NCBI GenBank assembly: GCA_002286715.1
Contig: NSJX01000119.1
Location: forward strand, 12,378-37,491
Length of the DNA: 25,114 bases
Direction of reading: 5' to 3'
From: Dentipellis sp. KUC8613
Lineage: Eukaryota > Basidiomycota > Agaricomycetes > Russulales > Hericiaceae
Part shown: piece after piece, positions 9,788-20,879 of the stretch
Layout: each line of letters starts with the position of its first letter
Position numbering within the stretch: the stretch's first letter is position 1
Translations under genes and position numbers: made by a program
Notes under the pieces: model-generated
The model's input: the letters and a program-made list of their open reading frames with translations, nothing else
Databases searched by the model: none
What the model was told of the DNA's origin: nothing

Positions 9788-11237
9788 TCAGACCATATCG
9801 AGCACGTCGAGCGGGTTATCCATCAGGTCGTCCGCCTCCGACTCGAGATGCGCACCCTCGTCCATAAAGTCGTGCGCCTCGTGGTCGAGCCCCTCCACCT
9901 CGCCCTCCATGCGCGCCGCGCGGTTGAACCACCCGCCGGGGCTGCGCATCCTCCTGTGCGCCTTCGCGTCCTTCTTCGCGCCCTTCGCGCCCGTCGCCGT
10001 GGCCTTCTCGCTGACGCCCTTCGTCGTGCTCGCGGTCCGCGTCGTCACCGACACGGGGCGCTTCGCCGTCGAGCTCCCGGACGCGGAGCTCGTGCGGCGC
10101 GCGGCGACGTGCTTCTGGTGCTCGGTCTTCAGGCGCGGGATGAGGTAGAACCCGTACAAGCCCGAGAAGAAGCCGCAGATGACGCAGAGCGCCCCCGATG
10201 CGCCGAGCGCGGCGTAGCTGCCCACGGTGAAGTGTCCGTTCTGGGCACCGAAGACGCTGGAGATGGTCGTGATGGCGCCCGCGAGGCCGTTGGAGAACCC
10301 AGGGCTGCAGAACTGTGAGTCTCGTGCGCTGCAAACGGTGCGCAAGTCGCTCACATGAAGATGCGCTGCAGGAGCCACGGGTAGTTGCGCCGCCAGACCC
10401 AGTAGTAGTACATCATGCCCGCCACGCCGATGCCGCAGCTCCCAAAGGATATCACGAACCTGTCCGCGTCAAGGCCACCGCCGTCAGCACCGCGCACGCT
10501 GACTCCAGGCGGAAGGGGGGGGGGACTCACAGCACGAGGTTCGACGCGTCGCCGAAGCTGCCAGTGATCTTGCTGGTGGCCGCGTCGGCCGTGCTGACCG
10601 CGTCGCCAAAGTTGGACTGGTTGTTGTCAAACGTGCCCGAGGAGAGCCCGAAGCCGGCGAGCGCGATCCACGTGAAGAAGTGCGCGAGCCACGCGTGCCA
10701 GCGCGGGATCGCCGCGTGCGCGCGCATCATCGCCATCCACTGGCTCTGCGTGCGCCCGCCGAGGCGCGGGCGCGCGGGCGCGGAGCCCGCGGCGGCGGAC
10801 GAGGAGCCCGCGGCGGAGGGCGCGTGCTTCACGGGCGGCTTCTCGGACGTCGTGTGCGCGGGGACCTTTGTGGTCGACGCGGTGTGCGCGGGCGCGGGCT
10901 TGTGGACGGGTGCGGCGCCGGCCTTGTGTGCGGGTGCGTGCGCGGGCGCAGCCTTGTGTGCTGCTGCTGCCGGTGCGGCCTTGTGCGCGGGTGCGGTGCC
11001 CGCGGCGGGCGGGGGGCCCTGCTTTTCGTTGGCCGTCTCCTGGTAGGCGGGGGACGGGCCCTGGTCTTGATCGATGTTCGAGATGACAGCCTCGGCGGCG
11101 GTGGGGAGCGAGGGGATGTTGTCGGCGAGGTTTTCCGCGTCGCCGATGACGGGGATCGAGTCTTCGAGCTCGCCGACCTCGGGGGCCAGTGCGGAGGCGG
11201 CGTCGGACTCGAGCGCGTCCATGATCTGCGGGTCCAT
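9788..11237 (-). CDS. Uncharacterised membrane protein with about three transmembrane segments and an Ala/Pro/His/Lys linker
   Basis: Not recognised. Exons on the minus strand, 11237-10531, 10459-10355 and 10304-9788, are joined across introns of 71 and 50 nt, giving 442 aa. Residues 1-55 are acidic and helical-looking. Residues about 75-130 are low complexity, with repeated AHKAAPA/PAHKAG-like units. Hydrophobic segments lie at about 181-201 (WHAWLAHFFTWIALAGFGL), 237-257 (FVISFGSCGIGVAGMMYYYW, exon 2) and 300-326 (YAALGASGALCVICGFFSGL, exon 3). The C-terminal tail is basic and then acidic (HRRMRSPGGWFNRAARMEGE; ends LMDNPLDVLDMV). Exon 2 is nearly one membrane helix plus the WRRNYPWLLQRIF loop, which supports the splice model. 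The start at 11237 was chosen over an in-frame ATG at 11279 because that one is only about 35-45 nt from the TATA box. The gene converges with the RS gene, 170 nt apart. Confidence 0.8.
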
Positions 11238-11313
11238 CGTGGCTGGTGGCTGGCGGTGACTAGAGAGGTGCCGGTGCACACAGGCAGGAGCGCAGCCTGC
11301 GCTCTCTTAGAGC

Positions 11314-11341
11314 GGGGGACAGGTATATATACCTGTCCCCC
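11314..11341 (-). promoter_or_regulatory. Perfect 28-bp palindrome containing the TATA box of the membrane-protein gene
   Basis: Each half is GGGGGACAGGTATA and the second half is its exact reverse complement, so the centre reads TATATATA. It sits 77-104 nt upstream of the ATG at 11237, where the core promoter should be. It may be a TATA box flanked by a dyad operator. Confidence 0.6.
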
Positions 11342-13772
11342 CACCCACCCGCGGCGCGACGCCGGCAGCGCGTCGATTGGGTGGACGAGTGCGAGGGCCC
11401 GTCCTGCGTCCCCGCTCTGAGTTCTGTGCTGAGCTTCGTTTCGGCCTGGACGCGCCATTGAGTTCGCATCCTATCAAGACAGATAGATTGGCTTCCATTC
11501 GATTGTAGGGGCTATTTTTGGGCGGGACGCTCGGCGTGGGGTGTTCCGCCTGCTTTCCGCGCGCGCGTGGGGGGCGGCTTGGATGCCTGCAGGCGGCGCT
11601 GATGCTGCATTTGTGTTCATATTCCAGCGTGCTGGGACGCAGCTGACATCTGGAGCGGCCGCTCTGCGTCAGTTGTATATCTCCCGAAGCACGTCTATTA
11701 GATGCCATCGTGCCGTCGAAGGTGGCAATGCTGCGGATGCTCTTATGACCCTGCGCCCCGACGCGCGGGGATGAGCCAACTCGAGATTGAGTGCGCCTGT
11801 GGGCGCGCGATTTATTGTTCAACTCGACAAATATCCAGGTCAGCTCGGTAAATAGTCTCAACCGACCCTCCAGCCCTCGCTAATTTCACATTTCACGCTA
11901 TCAGGCGACTGTATAGCGGTCAAAGCAGCCGCTCATTATAGGCGAGATAGGAAAGAAGGGCCAAGTCGGAATGCACTCGGAATGCGAGCAGGCGAAGTCA
12001 CCGCTTGCTGGGAAGCTGTCAGGGGCATATTCAGTACCAGTTCGCGGGTCAATAACGTGGCCGAGCGATCGGGCAGCGAATATGCGCATTATCGGGGCAT
12101 TTTGCGGCCAGGTCTACATCCGCGGAGCATTCGAGCATGGCGGAAGTGCTGGAGATATTGTCCTTTTTGGGCGTTCGCATGCTCGAGACAGGCCAACAGG
12201 ATTCTAGTCGGTGGAGGCCGTGATCATCATGATGGAGAATCAGAAGGGCGGATGACCAGGCATTGCTCATGGGAACTCGGTACCGTTCTCATGCCTTGCC
12301 ATGTACTGTGCTATTCTTGTCCAGAGACGCCCTCGAGGCAGCCATTCTATCCTCGACACCCCCCGCGTGTGCAAGTAACAGACATTCATCCTTCCCTGGA
12401 CGTCAATCATGACGCCGAGGAACCGCCGCCGTCTGCATGTTGTATAAAGTGAAAAAAATCCCTAAAACTCAGTTAGCGTTGGTCTGAGCCGCATTCCTCG
12501 TTGACAGTGCGTGGTGCCTCATCCTTCTGTATACATACGTCCTCCTTCGCGTGCAGCGCTCGCGCCGAATCTCGCTCCTCGAAGTCGTTCCTAATATTGA
12601 TGTTCTCTGCAAGACTCGACTGCGACAAGTAAACATTAAATAATTGACGCAGGCGAGGGTTGACCTCGATGCCACGTTGCGTTCCTGTGGGTCCAGTACT
12701 TATTCCCCCGCACCGCGCCGAGTGCTGATGAATGCCCCGGCAGCGGGGTTCTCGGTGCCTCGTTTTACGAAGACCATGACGACTGAAGTCCGTCACTTGG
12801 TAAGACGCGGCTGGCCGGCAGTCATAGACTCGTACGAATGCGTCAGGTTCTCCAGTTACTGAAAGCATTTATAGTCTGGGATGACCCGTTCCCCGAGGAT
12901 AAAGCCACGCACCGTGCCATAGCAACGCCTGCAGTCTGCGCGTTGCTCCCTTGAAGGACGATGTGCGCACCCGCAGCAGGAAGTGTACCTGCGGTATCGC
13001 GTAGCGCGTGCCCAGCATTGGCTGAGCGAGAATGGGCACTTGGCCGGACAGACGCTGCGTCTTATTGGCAGAGGCCTGCAGCGTGTCCAACGGATGATGA
13101 AACGGTGATGGTTGCGTACGGGACCCCGGACTGCCCATCTATAATCATCGGGGCGTCCGATGCGAGCACAGCTGGCATCCCGCTGTGCTGATGATGATGG
13201 TAGAGAGCGTTGCGGACTGATAAGTAATTACCGTAGATAGAGTCGTGCAGGGCGAACATGCAGACGACGGGAGGAGGACAAGTCACAGGAGCCAGTCACG
13301 ACGCGGGGTATTCAGACTCCGACGGCGTCTGCCGAGAGAGCCGACGGCATAAATGTATTACGACGCGACGGGCGTGAACCTCCGGCGCGCAAGCGGTGGC
13401 TTGCATGAAATGTCCGAGACTCGCAGAACACAGAATAATATTGGAGCTGCAGCTGCGGGGTGCTACTTGTTTTGAAGAGGACGGAGAGAAAGTCAGAGGG
13501 TGGGAGTGACCAGGGGGAAGTTCGGAATGATGAACCAGTCACGGCGTTGAGATACTTGGCGGCTGTGGGTGCCGAGAGCAAGGGCGAGTGACCAAGCCTG
13601 AAGCTACTCAGAGTCTCCATCCAGTCGCAGGCCGGAGGCAGTGGTCATCTCGTCTTGCCGTCGTGGGTCTCCATCCTGTCTCCTTCTCTCTTTCTTCTTG
13701 TTAATTTATTCTGCGCCGGACCCCGCCAATCAATCTCGCTTGCCGCAGGACGACCACCACACCCACGGACGC
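11342..13772. other. 2.4-kb intergenic region between divergent genes; promoter of the flippase gene at its right end
   Basis: No gene can be supported. Many short open frames exist on both strands. The most gene-like stretch is on the minus strand from about 13620 to 12473, where several open pieces sit next to plausible GT...AG signals (for example about 12921-12852), but no chain gave a recognisable protein. The last 130 bases before the flippase ATG are pyrimidine-rich and end in TTGCCGCAG at 13741-13748, which may be the 3' end of a 5' UTR intron. Confidence 0.45.
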
Positions 13773-16700
13773 ATGCCGTTCCTCAAACGACGTCCCGACC
13801 CCAGCGACATTGAAAACGACGACTACGATGCGAACGTCGACCCCGAGCTCCGTCTTCGCACCGTGCGCACGGCCGCCTCCACCATCGCAGAATCTATCCG
13901 CGCGGAGCAGCGCGCAGACCGTCGCAAGTCGCTGAGGCACAAGCGCTCGTTCTTCCGTACTCGCAGCAAGACGAGCAAGGAGAAGCGGCCTGTGTCGGAG
14001 GATGTGATCACAGTAGGACCGACGGCAGAGATACCCGGGCAGAGGAGGAACATATACGTCAACACGCCGTTGACTGCAATAGAAGTCGACAAGACGGGCG
14101 AGCCTATCATGCGCTATGTGCGCAATAAAGTGCGGACCACCAGTCAGTCTTCCTCGTAGTCCCTGCTGCGTTGTCTCTGTGCTCACATGTGCAGAGTATA
14201 CCATCGTCACCTTCATACCCAAGAATCTCTTCGAGCAGTTTCGACGGTGCGTCACTGTCTGGCACTATTGCCTCCGTTCCCACTCATGTCAACCCCCATA
14301 CAGCGTCGCCAATCTCTATTTCCTGGCCCTCGTCGTCCTCACAGGTATGTCACTGTTGCACAGGCACACCTGTCCTTGACTCTTAACACCATCACGCTTC
14401 AGTATTCCCAATCTTCGGTGCCGCCGCACCCCAAACCGCCGCGCTCCCCCTCATCATCATCATCGGCATCACCGGTATCAAGGATGCCATCGAAGACTAC
14501 CGCCGCGCTACGCTCGACGAGGAGGTCAACGTCTCCGCCTCGACGAAGCTCGGCAACTGGCGCAACGTCAACCAGCCGACGGACCCGCGCAACTGGTTCG
14601 AGCGCATGCTGCGCATCAACCCGCCCGGGCGCGTCACCAAGGGCGTGCGCAAGCTGCGCGAGCGCGAGGCGAACGAGGGCATGCGCATCATGCTCAGCCG
14701 CGGCGACGGCGAGCGCATCAGCATGAGCCGCGCGAACCTCGCGAGCAGCAGCAGCTTCAGCCTCGACGGGCGCTATGGCGCGGGCGGGCGCCGCCTCGAG
14801 GATATCCAGAGCATCGACGACCACAGCTATCCCCCGAGCGAGCCCTCGATGGCATCGCTTGTCGCCCCGGGCGCTCCGGCCGCGCCGTACACGGCCTCAA
14901 GCTTCAGCGCGTCAAACACGCTTGCGGCGCACTCCTCTGGCGTGATCAATTGGTCGAAACGCATCACTGGAGCATCGCGGTGGGAGCGCACGCTGTGGAA
15001 GAAGCTCGAGGTCGGCGATGTTGTGCTGCTGCGGGACAACGAGCAGGTGCCTGCGGATATCGTCGTGCTGTCGACGTCGGACCCGGACGGGATGTGCTAC
15101 CTCGAGACGAAGAACCTGGACGGAGAGACGAATCTCAAGCCGCGCAAGGCAGTCCATGCGACATCGCAGATCACATCCGAAGAGGACGTGGAGCGCTCGG
15201 CGTTCACACTCGACTCGGAGCCTCCGCACGCGAATCTATACCTTTACAACGGCGTGCTACGGTATACGGATCCGACGAACGGCGATGAGAAGCAGGAGTC
15301 CGTCACGATCAACGAGATGCTGCTCCGCGGATGCTCGATACGCAACACGGCGTGGATCATCGGGCTCGTCGTCTTCACGGGCGCGGACACGAAGATCATG
15401 CTCAACGGCGGAGAGACGCCGTCGAAGCGCTCCAAGATCGAGAAGGAGACCAACTTCAACGTCGTCGTCAACTTCGTGGTGCTCATCTGCATGTGTCTCG
15501 TCACGGCCATCGTCAACGGGGTGTTCGATGGGAAATCGGGGACCAGTTCTGCATTCTTTGAGGCTGGTTCCGAGGCGAGCAACACACCTGCTGTCAACGC
15601 CTTGGTCACATTTTGGTACGTCTACACTACATTGAATGCTCCCGGATATTTATCGATTCTTTCCTTTAGTACCTGTCTTATTGCATTCCAGAACATCGTG
15701 CCTGTCTCCCTGTACATCTCCATCGAAATCGTCAAAACGATCCAGGCGTTCTTCATCTCGCAAGACTTGGACATGTACTACAAGCCCTTCGACACGACCT
15801 GTATCCCCAAGACATGGAACATCTCAGATGACCTCGGCCAAATCGAGTACATCTTCTCCGACAAGACCGGCACGCTCACGCAGAACGTCATGGAGTTCCA
15901 GAAATGCTCCATCCACGGCGTGGCTTACGGCGAATCGGTCACCGAGGCGCAGCGCGGTGCCGCGCGCCGCGAGGGTCGGACGGACTTGCTTGAGGTAGAC
16001 CAATACAACATCAAGCTGGCCGCGACAAAGGGCGAGATGCTGCAGACCATGGGGCGCTCGTTCAAGAACCGGTACCTCCAGTCCGAGAAGCTCACGCTCA
16101 TCTCATCCAAGCTCGCAGACGACATGGTCAACCGCGACGGCGAGCAGCGCGCGCACATCATCGCCTTCTTCCGCGCACTCGCCGTATGCCACTCCGTGCT
16201 CTCCGACAAGCCAGAGCCCGGCACGCGCCCGTTCTTCCTCGACTACAAGGCCGAGTCGCCCGACGAGTCCGCGCTCGTGGCCGCCGCGCGCGACCTCGGG
16301 TTCCCGTTCGTGGGCAAGACGAAGGAGGGCCTCGACATCGAGGTGCTGGGCCAGTCCGAGCGCTACACACCGCTCAAGGTGCTCGAGTTCAACAGCACGC
16401 GCAAGCGCATGAGCGTCATCGTGCGCAACCCGCAGGGCCGCATCGTGCTCTACTGCAAGGGCGCGGACAGCGTCATCTACGAGCGCCTCGCGGCGGACTG
16501 CGACCCCGTGCTCAAGGAGAAGACGTCGAAGGACATGGAGGCGTTCGCGAACAGCGGCCTGCGGACGCTCTGCATCGCGTTCCGCTACCTCTCCGAGGAG
16601 GACTACATGCAGTGGTCGCGCACGTACGACGCCGCGACGTCGTCCATCAAGGACCGCGATGAGCAGATCGACAAGGCCACGGCGCAGATCGAGCACTCGC

Positions 16701-19096
16701 TCTACATCCTCGGGGCCACCGCGCTGGAGGACAAGCTGCAGGACGGCGTGCCGGACGCCATCGAGACGCTGCACAGCGCAGGCATCAAGCTCTGGATCCT
16801 GACCGGCGACAAGGTGCAGACCGCCATCGAGATCGGTACGTCTCCCCGCCTGCTTCTCCGCGCGGTGCGCACGCGCTAACGCGGGCGCCCGCACAGCCTT
16901 CAGCTGCAATCTGCTCAAGTCCGACATGGACGTCATGATCCTGTCCGCCGACAACATGGAGAGCGCGCGGACGCAGATCGAGGCGGGGCTGAACAAGATC
17001 GCGTCCGTGCTCGGCCCGCCGTCGCTCGACCCGCGCAAGCGCGGCTTCGCGCCGAACGCCAAGGCGTCGTTCGCAGTCGTCATTGACGGCGATACGCTGC
17101 GATACGCGCTCGAGACGGAGCTGAAGACGCTTTTCCTGAACCTCGGCACCCAGTGCGAAACCGTCGTGTGCTGCCGCGTGTCACCTGCACAGAAGGCGCT
17201 TACGGTCAAGCTCGTCAAGGAAGGTCGCAACGCTATGACGCTGTCGATTGGTGATGGTGCGAATGATGTCGCAATGATCCAAGAGGCGAATATCGGTGTT
17301 GGGCTGTTTGGGCACGAGGGCTCGCAGGCGGCAATGTCGGCGGATTATGCGTTTGGCCAGTTTAGATTCCTGACAAAGCTGCTTATCGTGCACGGAAGGT
17401 GGTCGTACAGGCGCATTGCGGACATGCACAGTAATTTCTTCTACAAGGTATGTGTGATATCTCCTGATGGATTTAACATACTGACCAGCGATGTAGAATG
17501 TTATCTGGACATTTTGCATGTTTTGGTATTTGCCTTGGAACAGGTTTGTCCTTTCACTTCAGATTTATTGAAGCCCATCTGACGAACGTTCGCCACTACA
17601 GCTTCGACGCTACTTATCTCTACGAGTACACGTTCATTCTGCTTTACAACCTTATCTTTACTTCGCTACCTGTCATCGCGCTCGGAGGTAAGCTTCCGCG
17701 CAATCGTTATATACGTATTAGCTGACGATGACCTTGATAGCTTTCGATCAGGATATCAACGCGAAAGCAGCGCTGGCCTTCCCTCAGCTCTATGTGCGCG
17801 GCATCCGCGGCCTGGAGTACACGCGCGGCAAGTTCTGGCTCTATATGCTGGACGGCCTGTACCAATCTGCGATCGTCTATTTCATCCCGTTCCTCGTCTG
17901 GACGGTGGGGTCATCGCTTTCGTGGAACGGGAGGGGTATCGACTCCTTGTCGGATTTCGGAACGACGGTGTCTGTCGCCGCCATTTTCTCAGCCAATGTC
18001 TACGTCGGCATGAATACCCAATAGTAAGCCCTTTTCCGTCTGATGTTACGAATGTGGGACTGATGTGATGATGCAGCTGGACCGTCATCACCTGGGTTGT
18101 GGTCATCGGCTCGTCGCTTGCGATGGTTCTCTGGATCGCGATCTACTCGTTTTTCCCGACCTTTGATTTCCAGGACGAAGTGATCATCTTGTTCGGCAAC
18201 GTCATCTTCTGGGCAACCGTCGTTCTGTCCGTCGTCCTGGCTATAGGTGAGTTTTTGGCACTCGGTGTCCATTACGTATCGCTAACTGCGATCTAGCTCC
18301 GCGGCTGCTCTACAAGTTCGTAACATCCACATACTCGCCGCTGGACAGCGACATCGTTCGCGAAATGTGGGTCAAGGGAGACCTCAAGGACCGACTGGGA
18401 ATCAAGCACCGCCGCGACAGGAAGGGCGCCGGCCTGGAAGCTTCGCCTATGTTCTCCAAACCCCACAGCCGTTCGCCTTCTGAAATATCGTCCTGGCAAG
18501 AAGAGGGCTATCAGCCTGCATTGACAAGCAGCCCTGGCGATATCAACTCACCACCCCGCGCTGAAAAGTACCTTGACACGCCACCAAACACAAGCCCCTA
18601 CATCTCACGGACGCGTTCCGATGACTCCCGCAACGGCGTCACTAGCGACGAAACTCTTCATGGCGATGTCGAGCAGTACGCTTATGCGAATCGACCATCA
18701 CCACATCCATCGTACTATTCCGCCTCCGACATTCCCATACCTTCCCCCCTCCCTACGGCTGTGTACCGCCATCCAACAGATGCGTACCCGCCGACACCAT
18801 CAACAGCCGGCATGGGCTCGCTGCAAGTGCCTGCCAATTCCTACGAAATGCGCATCCGAAGTCCGGCGCAACAGCGCGACGACGCGCGCATGTCGTACAT
18901 CGAGGATGACTCTTATGGCCGTCCTCCAGAGCAGCGCGAGCCGCCAATGAGCGCGGTCGACGCGTCGTTCGTCACGGCGCCGCCGATGGGCGATGGTGCC
19001 GAGCAGGATCGTGACTACGATCCGTACCAAGAAGAGTACGCAGGGGACAATTGGCGGGGGAGCACGTATTCGTATGCAGGACCCAAGGCGTTGTAA
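13773..19096 (+). CDS. DNF1: P4-ATPase phospholipid flippase, Dnf1-like
   Basis: Moves phospholipids from the outer to the cytosolic leaflet using ATP; Dnf1-type enzymes act at the plasma membrane and endosomes with a Cdc50-family subunit (family knowledge). Eleven exons: 13773-14142, 14195-14246, 14304-14344, 14403-15615, 15670-16835, 16897-17447, 17497-17543, 17602-17687, 17741-18023, 18077-18246 and 18297-19096. Introns are 49-61 nt, all in phase, giving 1592 aa. Landmarks: RNKVRTTKYT before helix 1; helices 1-2 at about 142-180, with FGA at 159-161, the place of the Dnf1 Gly-Ala entry gate; A-domain DGET 394-397; helix 4 PVSLYISIE; phosphorylation motif DKTGTLT with Asp623; SPDESALV in the nucleotide domain; TGDK 937-940; GDGAND 1066-1071. 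A Ser-rich insertion of about 100 residues lies before DGET, and residues after about 1345 form a Ser/Pro/Tyr-rich tail. Intron 4 (15616-15669) is a multiple of three without a stop. Confidence 0.96.
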
Positions 19097-20500
19097 TTGT
19101 ATATCTAAAGCTGTGGTTGAAGTCTCATTATCGCGACAACGCATTCCGCACTCCGCACTCCGCATTCCGGCTTCCTCTTGACAACACTTTCCGTCGCTCT
19201 TTCCTCATTCACATGCTATTTATTATCTGCTTTCTGTCTATGGATATGGATCGCTCGTTGTCTCCCCGTGGCTGTGGGGCCGCCCCGGGCTCCAGTACAG
19301 GTGTTACCCCCGTCCTCCTCCCATGCATGCTTTCCTCTGTCGCCGGATGCACTTTTTTTATTTCATCTGGGCGCGCAACTTTACTGACCGTTCGCACATA
19401 CCTGCATTATTTCACTATAGAGTAGTACATACCTGTTAGTACTTGTCCAGTCCGTACGGATGTTTGCCTAGGCACACCAGTGCAGGCCCAGGGGGTCGAG
19501 TAACATTCCACTTGACTTGAAGCAATGGAATTGAATAAATAAATGAATTTGGTTCGCCCTTGGCATACGTGCGCGGATGACAGCTTGGTGCTCGGTGTGT
19601 CGAATACGCCAAGGGCATAGGATGCAAATACCACCATAGGGGGAAAGGCCTGCGTCTAGTCGACTTCGCGTGTCGCACATGCGGAGTCTCTCGCTTGTAT
19701 GAGCGGCAAAGTCAACATGACCTGCGCAGAAGTCCGTACATACGTCGGACCCGGGAACTTGTTCTGCGCAGCCCGCACTTAGTATCAGTCCGTCCGCTCG
19801 GATTGCGCGGAATGCTCCCGCGGCTCGTCCACACGGCCTCTGATACATAGTGTCGCTGACGGACGGGGCGGAGTTTGACGACCTGTCCGCGGTGGGCCAC
19901 GAAACACAGCACTCGGGAGCGGCATGGAAGAGTGACAGCGAATCGTCTAACCGAACAAGGAATCGCTGTGATGCCCCTGTGCACATCACCACTAGATGGC
20001 ATCGATATGTGGCATCAGAGCAAGTATGTCCATCGCCCTGAATTCCTCGCTGGCGTATCTCCGGCTCGCATCATGTGGTGACATACTCTTCAATACCACC
20101 AAGGAAGACAATCGCCCTTCGGCGGAGCGGCGGCGATGTTTTGTACCAGGCCTTAACTGCGGCTCGAGTCTGGCGCAGAATGCAGGTTTCATTCTGTGGC
20201 TGAAGCCGTCATACTTGAGCTGTGAGCATTGCAAGGTCTGCGGCACCTCAGAACCGAAGTCGGGACGGGTGGCGTCCTAGCCAAGTCCATGATGGACCAA
20301 TTTGGTTGACTGCAGCAGAACGACTTGGGTTTGCAGTGCGCTGCGGTCTCTATCATCGTACAGAAGGTGATCAATTTTAATAGACAACTGTAAATATTGT
20401 TTCGCACATGGGGGGAATCCGAGATAGCAAGAGCTTGGGCGCAACTTGACGTGGGTTCAACATCTGAAAAAAGCTAGAATTTTATAGCAAGGGGCCCAAT
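19097..20500. other. Intergenic, 3' flank of the flippase gene
   Basis: No gene, RNA or clear repeat was seen. AATAAATAAATGAAT near 19533-19547 could serve as a polyadenylation signal but is 440 nt from the stop codon. Short open frames on both strands lack recognisable content. Confidence 0.45.
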
Positions 20501-20508
20501 TATCTGGA

Positions 20509-20582
20509 CTATGGTAGCTATGGAATGAGATGGTCAATTATGGAGGGTTCCATAGCAGCCATAGCAGCCATAGTAGCCATAG
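20509..20582. repeat. CCATAGCAG array with an upstream inverted copy (left cluster)
   Basis: Bases 20550-20582 hold 3.7 copies of a nine-base unit (CCATAGCAG, CCATAGCAG, CCATAGTAG, CCATAG). Bases 20509-20523 carry CTATGGTAGCTATGG, an inverted relative, so the cluster can fold on itself. Related copies recur 3.5 kb away at 24079-24182. Confidence 0.75.
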
Positions 20583-20879
20583 GTAGTCATGTTATTCCAT
20601 ATGTCCCATAGGTCCTAGTCAAAGGTTCATAGCAATATATATTGAACAGTTTATGCTATAGTGTCTACATGAACAACATAGTCTGACTACAAGATTTTGT
20701 CATGTACTGATCACCATGGATGTTGAAGTGAAGAGCAAGCAAACAGAGGCTTATAATATTATCATAGTAGTACATACACATTCATATGTAGGTGCAATAC
20801 AGGTGCAAGGGTGCAACACCGACACAAAAAGCGCACGAAAAGCGCAGGCATGACACCGGCGCGAGGACATAACACCAGC

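Noticed and set aside
10315..11420. Plus-strand open frames of 243 and 246 codons opposite the membrane-protein gene
   Set aside because: They are shadows of the GC-rich exon 1, and one starts inside an intron of the minus-strand gene.
11307..11861. 184-codon minus-strand open frame upstream of the membrane-protein gene
   Set aside because: It overlaps the TATA palindrome and probable promoter, and has no recognisable content.
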